Of a stretch of 64,000 nucleotides of DNA, positions 55,901 through 64,000 are shown one piece after another. Position numbers and translations under genes: made by a program. Origin of the DNA: Pseudoneurospora amorphoporcata (lineage: Eukaryota > Ascomycota > Sordariomycetes > Sordariales > Sordariaceae); the NCBI GenBank assembly GCA_033297205.1, contig MU859084.1:62001-126000 (forward strand), read 5' to 3'. Within the stretch, counting starts at the first letter, position 1, and every line of letters begins with the position of its first letter. The notes beneath the pieces were generated by a model that did no database searches, had not been told where the DNA came from, and was given only the letters and a program-made list of their open reading frames with translations.

Positions 55901-56339
55901 AACAGCACTGATAGTCTTTACCTTCAGCTATCCCACATAGGCAGATCAGACTGCCGTTCGTCACAAGTAGGTAAGGTAGGTAAAGTTGAAGTAGAGCTAG
56001 TTAGCTTATTACAATGGCTGTGTTCTAATGTAAGTGTCTATTATACGCTAGATCCCGTAAGTTGTAATCACTTATTTTAGTCTAGTCTATATAGGCTTTA
56101 GAGGACTTCTCGTTATTTTAATATTGTCCTTAGTTTGTTAAAAAGTTTATATAGTATGACTTTTGGTAAGAGAATTTGCTAATTGGTCGTCAGAAAGACT
56201 CTAGCCAAGGTTATTTTCTATACTGTGCTTTGGTGTTGCCTGCTAATATACTTAAAGTTAGACGACTGTGACAAGGGCAGGTTTCTGGGCTTGGAACAAT
56301 AGTTCAATTCCGCTAATAAATTACTTTGGTCTCGAAAGC

Positions 56340-56660
56340 CTTGTTGATCTTCTCAACCTCCAGGAGAAGGTTGGGCTTCAAGGCCTTCTTATACCAAAAG
56401 GAATTGGTACGTACTCGAGGTACGCATCAAGCCTTGTCGCCTGAGGCTTCAAGACATCTATCTAGCAGTCTGCATACGTGTGGATCTTTCTGAATGCCTT
56501 CATCCATTCTCCATCTTCCTTGTAGCGCTGTCCCTCATCCGGGCGCCCTGCTTCTTGCTTGGTTAGCTGTGGTTGCTTCTGGGATGACCGTGGCCGAGGA
56601 CCCGACCGTGGGTCCGGCCGAGGGTCCGGCTGAGGGTTTGGCTAAGGTAAGTGTTGTGGC
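56340..56660 (-). pseudogene. RIP-damaged coding remnant, unknown family
   Basis: Read on the minus strand, a Pro/Arg/Asp-rich repeat region (DPRPDPR type, from a roughly 12-bp degenerate repeat near 56585-56640) leads into TKQEAGRPDEGQRYKEDGEWMKAF and IHTYADC, then a TAG, then DVLKPQATRLDAYLEY, and after a frame change SFWYKKALKPNLLLEVEKI. The charged, helical character recalls gag-like proteins of retroelements, but I cannot name a family. Confidence 0.4.
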
Positions 56661-58458
56661 CGGAGGCCACTGAGCATCTTGAGGCTAATGCTAGGCGTTG
56701 AGGCTCTGTTAAGTCTTGCGATCCTAACCCCTAGACTGTGGGCAATGTCCGTGTGACATAGTGCGTAGTAACACAGTGCAAGAAGAAAAGGTAGCTAGAT
56801 GGCCTATGTAATATATGGCCTCCCCAGCGTCAATCTTGTACTAAATTAGTTATATAAAGCTGAAGAGCAAGCCGCTACTGCATAAATATGACGGAGACTA
56901 ACAGAAATCTCCCTATCTATACACGGTAATCTCATATGTATATAGAGATCTGTAAGTAATCGAATGAGTAGCTTGGTTTGCTAACTAAATGGAATGGAAC
57001 AAGTCCTGATATCGGGAGTACCTCAAAGAGCTTCGCTATTTTCATTAACCTCTAGCATGACCCGCTCGCTTAGGGGACGCTAACATAGCGGTTCGGCCCG
57101 CTATAGGGACCCTATAGGCGCGCTGGTGCCCTAAACACTGAGGCGTAAGTGACACTTGCGATATAAGATAACAAAAAGTAGTACATTTTATCATGCGTAG
57201 TATCCAATGAAATTAGGCTTAGTGTTGCCTTAGTGGCGTTTATTTACTATTAAGAATCTAATATCTTGTAAGTGGAATTATATAGTCCGGGAACTATATT
57301 ACGGTTTCATAGGATCAGGTGGATCCCCTGCTCGCGGCTACCATCAAGTGTAGAGTATCGATGAAACGTCAAATACAGTAGTACAAGAAAGACTTGAGGT
57401 ATTACCTGTCTATAGCACGATTAGGCTCCTTATCTTCATTCCTTCTACAGCTATAATAGGGGCATAGATGCTTTCTAAAGAAGCTTTGTGGCAAAATCCC
57501 AAAACAACAAGCCGTAAGACCCACTACAAAGACATGACCTAACAGCTAGAAAGAGGCACACGGGGTGGAATGTCGAGTTATAATTGGTCTACAGTAAGCC
57601 ATTGGAAAGTGGAGACCTTGCCGCTCAAGTAAGGGCAACGAGCGCAAAATTCACAAATGTTCAGTAGCAACCGCACTATCCATGTGTCCCCGCCGGGCGG
57701 CATGTGATATCGAGACATTAATCTTATCCAGGGCTAACCTAGTTGTTGCCTTAATATTTCAATACCACCTGCTATCTGAGCGCTTCTAAACTTCTTCTCT
57801 GGAACTTCACTAATGTCCGACGAAATTCCAAAACGTTAGCGTTCAGAAGTACGAGTGGCGCTAGTAATTATAAATACAAAACGACACAAGCCAGTAACTT
57901 ACATTATAATAAACATATTCTCTTCTGCCTTATTACTGACCGAAAGATACGTAATCATCATCCTGATTATTCTTGCACTATGTGGCATTCAACGCCATTG
58001 ATCATCAGACAAGATCGTGACATAGTTACTGTTTCTTTGTCTTGTTGTTGATCACTTCCTGACCCAAACAGGCTTCCGAGCAGGCACCACATGTAAGTAA
58101 TGCCGCAAGGTTATAATAATTTTGTTTTGCGGTCGATAATTCGGTACTGTGTACGTACGGCTTTGCTTCCAACTAACAATAAGCTCCCCTTCCCACCACG
58201 GCTTTTCCTCGTTAATTGGATCGGTAATTGCAGAAGGCAACTTCAGTGTGTAGAGACAAACTCGGAAAACCTGACCATCACGCAGATCATCCAGAAATAG
58301 TTGTTGCTAATTTATGGCACAGTAACAGCCACCAACCGGTCTACCTACATGCATCTGCACATAATAATCCCACGTCCCTCAGGACGAGATGCAACTTGGT
58401 AAATCCCTAAAATCCTGCAGGGAAAGATGATCCGCACATAACAAATGAGAATTAAATA

Positions 58459-59252
58459 TAGTAACCTCCCCTGTTAATGCAACTAATTGCGGCAGCCAAG
58501 ATCTTTAGCATTAAGGGGGGTTTTGTATTAAAGGGTCTCCCTATGTCAAATGTGTTAAAATCCCATACATTTTTACTATTTTCTACATTGTAACATCCCC
58601 TTAATGGTCATCTAAGTTCTCCTACTAGATCTCCATCCCTCAGCTCGTTGTTTCAGCCTTCTTAACTGCTGAATCTCCCCAAACTGAAAGCAGTCCTTCT
58701 CGAGAGCCCAACGGGAGGCATGGGCAAGTAACGGTCGAGTCTGTTGGCGGGCAGCCTACTCTTGCAATTCTAAGCACTAGGCCTAGGTAAGAGAGGGGTG
58801 CTTGCACTTTGGTATAATATAGTACTGGAAAGTTGTTTCCTTAGCCTTAGATTCACTAACAAAAATGTATGTGGAGGAGGTTTCTTACTAACAAGAGTGG
58901 TAGGTAGGTAAAACAGGGTAGGTTCTAGAGGGTAGCGTGCCTTCGAGGGTGGGCAAAAGAGGTGGTGGGCAAAGGAGGTAGGCAAAACAGTATAAATCAG
59001 GGATGACAGAGTGGCTGAGGGTCCAGATCTAGAAGATTCTAAGACCCTAACCCTAAGATTTCGGGCCGTTAGCAGCTGTTAGAAGCCCGGATTCGCCTGT
59101 CAGGACCTCCTTTTATGCAAAAATCGGGCCGCCAGCGTTGCACTTAGCAGTTAGCAATCCCCTCACCAGAGGGAATGCGGGCAGCCAGAAGCCGTTGCAA
59201 AAGGGGGGGTTCTAGCATTAAGGAGGGTTAGCATTAACAGGGGAGGTTACTG
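58459..59252. mobile_element. Non-autonomous DNA transposon (TA target site), copy B, about 794 bp
   Basis: The left end (58459-58480) and right end (59231-59252) are 22-bp inverted repeats of the form CAGTAACCTCCCCTGTTAAT with one difference, a T for C at the first base on the left. Both sides have TA. Sub-terminal TAGCATTAAGGRGGG blocks occur near both ends. The right-hand 160 bp, read in reverse, matches copy A (48811-49162), including a 27-bp identical core. The interior has short direct repeats (GGGCAAARGAGGT, about 58945-58985) and two telomere-like CCCTAA units at 59044-59055. No transposase frame is present. Confidence 0.65.
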
Positions 59253-62200
59253 TAACAAGCAGAGCAAGCAGGCTTACCCACGAGGCACGCAAGGCAACCC
59301 AGCCACTGGAACAAGTATGATCATACCGATACACCTAATCAAGCTGATGGCGCTTCAATATCTGCCGACACTCCAGCCCGAATACCAAAAATCAGACGAG
59401 AAACCACCATGAACTCCGGTTTACCCCGCCTCTGCAGAACTCGCTCAGCCGAAGCTGAATATTGCATCAATAGCTATAGCTAAGCTACCTCCAAGCTGCA
59501 TTGCACTTCCGGTCAGGATAAGGACATTTTGAGCTTCAGAGTGGGGGCGAGGGGTTGAGATCGAGGAGGGGTAAAGTTGGTAAGGCTGTGTTTCTGCCCC
59601 TCTTTTGCGAGGCATCTCAAGCATGTCTGCATTAGTGAAATACCGGAAGATAGATCGTGCATGCCCGGGAGGGGTCTGTTGCCTCCGAACGAGTCCCGTA
59701 GCTACAGAGATGGAGTCCGGCCCTGGCGGGATTCCGGATTCGGGAGCGGGTCGGCGGAACGAAACTGAATGGTGGACGGCTCTCGTTACCACTGGCGTTA
59801 CACCATCTACATTATCTCAACCATTCTGCCCCCAAATATGAGGACATGAGGGGAAAGACCTTGTCAATCGAGTCGATATGCATGACGAGACACGCTTGGT
59901 TAGAGAGGGGTTGCAATAAGGCAACCAACGTTGCACTCGGTTGGACCCGCGTATCGAGCACGTAACAAAGCTTCCCATTCTCGACAACTTGTCGAACCGC
60001 GACAGCCTGGTTCTGATGCATAGCCGAGAAGATTTTGTTCTAGGCGTGTAAGTCGGTAATGCATACCCCGTCGAGCCCGTGATTATTGTCGTCTGCTGGT
60101 AAGCCATACTCTGTTCCCATTGGTACCCTTGGACATCTCCGTTTTAAACCTCCAGGCAGCGACCATATCTGACACTGTTGGACAACGCTTCGTCCTATAA
60201 CGCCCCATCAAGCGACATGTCTTGAAACTTGATGAGTCTCGATCATGACAAGGCAACGGGGTATAGTTACAGCCTAAAGGTTTCAAAGTCATATGCCAGC
60301 CTTGTGAACCAACTTTTGGCCCTCCAAGACAAAAAAAGAGGCCATCCTCACTAGGCGTTGGACACCCGTTACCTCAGCGGCAATATGAATTATTAGCATC
60401 TGACATATAGGTAGGCAACTGCTCACCGAAAACCGGCATGATGACAGGCGATCCAACCGCAAGATCTTGGTCAGACTGTGGTCATAAATAGGACGGAAAG
60501 GCGCGGCACACAAATCTGTGCCTGTGATGCCTGTAGCGCTGTAACTGTCGATCCGGCCTGGGCAACAGATGACATCCACCATTCTACCATTCCTCCGTGA
60601 CTTACCGTGGCACGGCATATTGCATACGGCGGGAACGGTGGGCAAACGGCAGTGCCGTATGGACACAGATCCGGCGGGCAGTTGGGAGATTTTCTGTTTT
60701 TCGGAAACCACTGAAAGGACCGGAAGAGGTGGGACAACCCTGAATTAGTATTGCTGACTTGTTGAGCCGCAAAAAAGACGCAAGTTACACCCAGTTACAC
60801 AAAGGTTTGTACACATACTTATTATGGCAACGTCCTTCTTCACGGTCTTTCACCGAAAGACTTCATTTGAGAACGAGATGGCTCATAGATTGTTCATATG
60901 TATGATGTCGAGCGGCTGCAAGATGATATAAGCGCGGAGTTAAAGGACCGCCATTTATCAGTAAGCCTCAAACACCGACGGCGAGTTCCGTACCTGGTGA
61001 GATCAAGATCAGCAACACTCAATGATTGGGGGACTTACGAACTTCGACTGTTTTACTACAAAAAGACATATGTTTCCACCTCCGGCCTTTCAGTGAAGAT
61101 ATTCACATCATCCATCGTCAATGTTGTTTCGATCCAGTGTCCATCCATTCACTTCTCACCGATACTGCCGCCGGCGTGCAATCTCACACCCAAATATCGG
61201 GCGACTCTTCACGCTCTGGATAGCCATCCGTTTAACGTCTGTGCTCCCACGTTTGTGTCACACCGAGGTGAAAGACGTACCACACCTCTCTCAGGCTCCT
61301 CGTCGCTGGAGCCAAAAGTCACATGTCCTTCAGTCAATCGGAAGCATCCCGCCGGGCCCGCCGTTAGTCCTATGATCCCGCATCCAACGTTAGATTCCTC
61401 GGTTCAATACCCCAAACGTTGATATAAAGTTACCTGCTGGCATCGCTAGCGTTATGCGAGCATGGCTGAGTTGCTCTTGATCTTCTTAGCGTTGGTTGCC
61501 TTCTTTTTTCCATGGGATCTGGATGGTAAGATCGATGTTATTCGGGGAAGACACTGAGAAAGAAAAGTGACCAACGCGTATCACTTGGGGGCCTGGATGG
61601 TGATCTTACACTTGGCTTATGACCCTTGGTGATCCTCGTGTCAGATTTGGAGGCTGTGGGCGAGCATAATTGGGACCCAGGAGTTTAGTGTCGATAATGA
61701 CGAGTCGTATGCTTTTCGGTGATAACTGATAAGGCGGCAAATCTGTGACGGCGAAGGAGTTTTGCAACTCTCACCAGTCGGTTTGTTCGGACTCGGAGTC
61801 CGAGTCTCCTAGTCCTTGCGGTGTCAGAGATTTCATCGCTCTTCCCTTGTTCATGTTGTATCGGTGCCGCATTGCTGAATGCTGCCCCTGTTGCCTGGAG
61901 TGGAGATGACTAACTAACATTGGCAGGTGCTATTCAGCGACCAATGGAGGAGCGCGGCTGCGGCGCAGTTTCCCAACTCAATAGTCGGAACCGAATTCCT
62001 GGGATATGAGGTTTCTGGATCGTCGTTTCCATCTGCCCATGCTCTCCTTCAAATTGTGTTTGCCTCACCAGCCTGGAAGTGGCGTCCCTGCCGAGTGCGA
62101 CGGCACAGACCAGGCGTTCATGAGCCCCTGTTCATGATGTTTTTTTACTGGCACATTTTTTGATGTTTGGAGCATTGCTGCGTCGGAAGCATCGGAATGT

Positions 62201-63139
62201 CTCCCTACTTCTCAAATTTCTCAAATTTCCGCGTAGCGAGGGATCGTGTCGTAAGGCAACCGACTAGGGGGTGCATAGATCCGGATATTGAGTTGGAGAT
62301 AAAAGAAAGTGAGGTTTTTGCGCACGTGCTTGGCTTCTCTGGGTTCATTTCCACGGATCTGATCACACGTAGGGTTCAATAAGAAAACAACGCCTGCTAT
62401 CACTCTGTGGCGGCGCTGCATACCGAATCCGGTGTGAAGTAAACAAACCCCTGAGCTGAGTTAGCTGTGTGAGGCCGTGATCTGTGAACTGCAGCCCCTG
62501 ACAATTGTGTATTTTGTGTTTTCCCACGGAGAATTTAAGCCAATCAAAATTGAAAATGTCTTCCCGCCGTCGTCTAATGTCGCGACTCTCGAGGTTTGTT
62601 TTGGTTTCGTCATTGTAACCTTGTCCAATGACATGTGCTGCCCCGCTCGAAGCCTAAGGTATCAAACATCTACGCTTGTTCCGATGTTCACGTTCTCTTA
62701 TTCTGATAACGCTTGTTACCTGCAAATGGAAGCCATCGACGCCGCATGATTTGTTTGCCCAGAATTCCTACGATACAGATCTTCTTGACGACTATTACTG
62801 AATTTTTGGAGAATTACACTGATACACAGTTACACTGAAGAGCCAAAATAGCACCAACACACCTCTCTCTGGATTTCTACTAGGTGAAACCCAGGACCGT
62901 ACACACTTGAATACCTCGATTGCTGATGTACATGTGTGAAAGAGATACCAAAGGCAATCCACAAAGTCTATTTGTTCGCTGAAAGCAATGAAAATGTCTG
63001 AAGCAAATTGAGAAAAGAGAGGAATCCCCTGGAAGCTCACCTGTCCCAGACTTCCTGAGGTTCGCAACCTGACCAGAAACGTATATATGAATGACGTTGA
63101 TGCAGTTGTTGCCGCTACTGCATCCACGCTTGCAGCTGA
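59253..63139. other. Gene-poor interval; nothing firmly recognised
   Basis: Base composition returns to normal. Open frames of 60-174 codons occur (the longest at 60898-61422, plus), without domains. The last 300 bp is probably the 3' untranslated region of the EST1-domain gene. A short perfect palindrome (GACTCGGA-G-TCCGAGTC) lies at 61790-61806. Confidence 0.4.
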
Positions 63140-64000
63140 TCAAGGGTGGGCGGCGGCGTCAGGCAGTTCTCCGTAATCTTTGCCTCCTCTCTGAGACTCC
63201 AGCTCATACTGCGGGTGCACCCCGAACCGATGAGTCTTGGCATCGTATCGAAGCCATTTGCCTTCGCCCTCTATGGCAATTCTGTAGCCCAGGTACAGGA
63301 CGCGTATAATTCTTTCGTCGAGGAGGGAAGCCGATTCGAAATACTTCTCATCGTCGATGATCTTGTCTTCAGAGAACCAGTCGCTGGGGAAATACTTCTC
63401 AGCCCACAGAAGGCCGCGCATGGCAAAGTCCTCGGGCAGAGGACGGGGAACCCCTTCGTTTTCCGGTCTGGGGAACTGATCGCTCTCAAATCGGTCATAT
63501 GCCGAGTAATTCCGAAGCAAGGAGTTCAGCTGGTAACACAGCAGTTGCCAAGGAAACTCTGGTGCAAAGTGGACCATAGCCTCTGGCAAAGAGATCAAAT
63601 GGTAGACAAAGGCAAGAGTCGCATGAAGATATGGAACGATATTGGGGTCGTCCTGTTGTCTGAAGACAACATCATGAGTTTTGTTGGCCAATCTCAAAGC
63701 TGTTACGAGTTGTAGATCTGGTTCCGTTCCCTCGGTGCCAGTCATGGTTTGGTCACGCGACTCATCACTGACGCTTGCTTTAGCTTTGATGGCTCTGTAA
63801 ACGGGGTTCTTTTCATTACCCCAACCAATGATGGCACAGCAGTTGGCAATGGCAATGTGGTATCTGTCTGACGTTAGACTTGAAAACTGAAAAAGAAAAG
63901 GTACCAATTGCACATACCCAGGTTCCCGCCATTGATATCCCGAAACCTGGATGTGATCATCAAGGGGCTTCAAGAAATTTTCCATATAATACTCCAACGT
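63140..64000 (-). CDS. EST1/SMG-type DNA/RNA-binding domain protein, C-terminal part (partial)
   Basis: The minus-strand gene enters from the right edge. Exons 64000-63918 and 63863-63140 are visible, with a 54-nt intron (GTATGT donor, GACAG acceptor) that is a multiple of three and so also leaves the frame open when unspliced. The spliced join is REPG|YHIAIANCCAIIGWG. The visible 268 or so residues include VPYLHATLAFVYHLISLPEAM, FPWQLLCYQLNSLLRNY, RPLPEDFAMRGLLWAEKYFPSDWF and RIIRVLYLGYRIA. These match the region after the EST1 DNA/RNA-binding helical domain in fungal EST1/SMG5-7-like proteins, which act in telomere maintenance or nonsense-mediated decay. Fungi such as Neurospora have several divergent copies. 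The N-terminal half is outside the window. Confidence 0.75.
   Translation of the reverse strand, partial: TLEYYMENFLKPLDDHIQVSGYQWREPGYVQLVPFLFQFSSLTSDRYHIAIANCCAIIGWGNEKNPVYRAIKAKASVSDESRDQTMTGTEGTEPDLQLVTALRLANKTHDVVFRQQDDPNIVPYLHATLAFVYHLISLPEAMVHFAPEFPWQLLCYQLNSLLRNYSAYDRFESDQFPRPENEGVPRPLPEDFAMRGLLWAEKYFPSDWFSEDKIIDDEKYFESASLLDERIIRVLYLGYRIAIEGEGKWLRYDAKTHRFGVHPQYELESQRGGKDYGELPDAAAHP

Larger units (their letters stand above)
54600..58458. repeat. AT-rich, RIP-like decayed block
   Basis: By eye this 3.9-kb stretch is far richer in A and T than the rest, with many TA steps and very few open frames. It has two less AT-rich islands (about 55.6-55.8 and 56.3-56.7 kb). On the minus strand of the second island a coding remnant can be read (for example GQRYKEDGEWMKAF and KALKPNLLLEVEKI), broken by a TAG where CAG would restore Gln, and by a frame change. 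This fits a repeated element damaged by repeat-induced point mutation. The element family is not identified. Confidence 0.6.

Noticed and set aside
59044..59055. Two CCCTAA units resembling telomere repeats
   Set aside because: Only two units, inside a transposon-like element; similar single units occur near 20155 and 53615. No evidence of a telomere.
60289..60711. 140-codon minus-strand frame that could contain a 54-nt intron (GTGAGC donor, GCTAAT branch)
   Set aside because: The splice signals are plausible but neither the spliced nor the unspliced product has a recognisable domain, and no start is clear.
60898..61422. 174-codon plus-strand frame
   Set aside because: It is open and starts with ATG but has no domain, signal peptide or neighbour context, so it may be chance.

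Overview
The window reads as euchromatic DNA of a filamentous ascomycete, most like the Sordariales (Neurospora/Sordaria type). The evidence is many short introns (54 to about 90 nt) with GTRNGT donors and CTAAC/CTGAC-like branch sites, sparse genes with long leaders, a COP9 signalosome subunit, an otubain, a RHO3-type GTPase and an Och1-like mannosyltransferase. Repeats also look decayed by C-to-T transitions, as repeat-induced point mutation (RIP) would leave them. No species can be fixed from the sequence alone.

Layout. 0-2.3 kb: the 5' end of a CWC25-like splicing factor (minus, cut by the left edge), divergent from CSN2 (plus). 2.3-11.9 kb: long intergenic stretch with a tandem pair of terminal-inverted-repeat (TIR) elements at 4.6-5.3 kb. 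11.9-14.2 kb: a four-exon otubain. 15.6-16.7 kb: a LipB-type octanoyltransferase (minus). 17.9-18.1 kb: a foldback element. 18.5-24.2 kb: a SPOUT RNA methyltransferase (minus), then a membrane-anchored thioredoxin and an Rsm22-like mitoribosome protein (both plus). 26.6-27.5 kb: RHO3. 29.6-31.4 kb: a CysG-like siroheme synthase. 35.1-35.8 kb: a hypothetical gene. 36.7-38.4 kb: an RNA 3'-phosphate cyclase. 39.3-41.0 kb: a TcdA-type tRNA dehydratase (minus). 42.0-42.8 kb: a short-chain dehydrogenase. 43.1 kb: a tRNA-like sequence. 43.8-44.1 kb: a small secreted cysteine-rich protein (minus). 46.1-48.2 kb: a mitochondrial acyl-CoA synthetase (minus). 50.1-51.3 kb: an Och1-like glycosyltransferase (minus). 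51.3-63.1 kb: gene-poor, with an AT-rich, apparently RIP-damaged block at about 54.6-58.6 kb and a DNA-transposon-like element at 58.5-59.3 kb. 63.1-64 kb: the 3' part of an EST1-domain gene (minus), cut by the right edge.

The genes do not form an obvious cluster or operon-like system. Loose themes are mitochondrial function (LipB, Rsm22, TcdA-type dehydratase, acyl-CoA synthetase), RNA processing or modification (CWC25, SPOUT, RNA cyclase, TcdA, tRNA-like gene, EST1-like) and secretion (RHO3, Och1-like, small secreted protein). Several gene models needed short exons that are not visible as long open frames: the last exon of the Och1-like gene, the transit-peptide exon of the acyl-CoA synthetase and the second exon of the secreted protein. 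I found no clear evidence of a wholly new biological system. The strongest leads are the secreted peptide, the transposon-like families and the RIP-damaged block.
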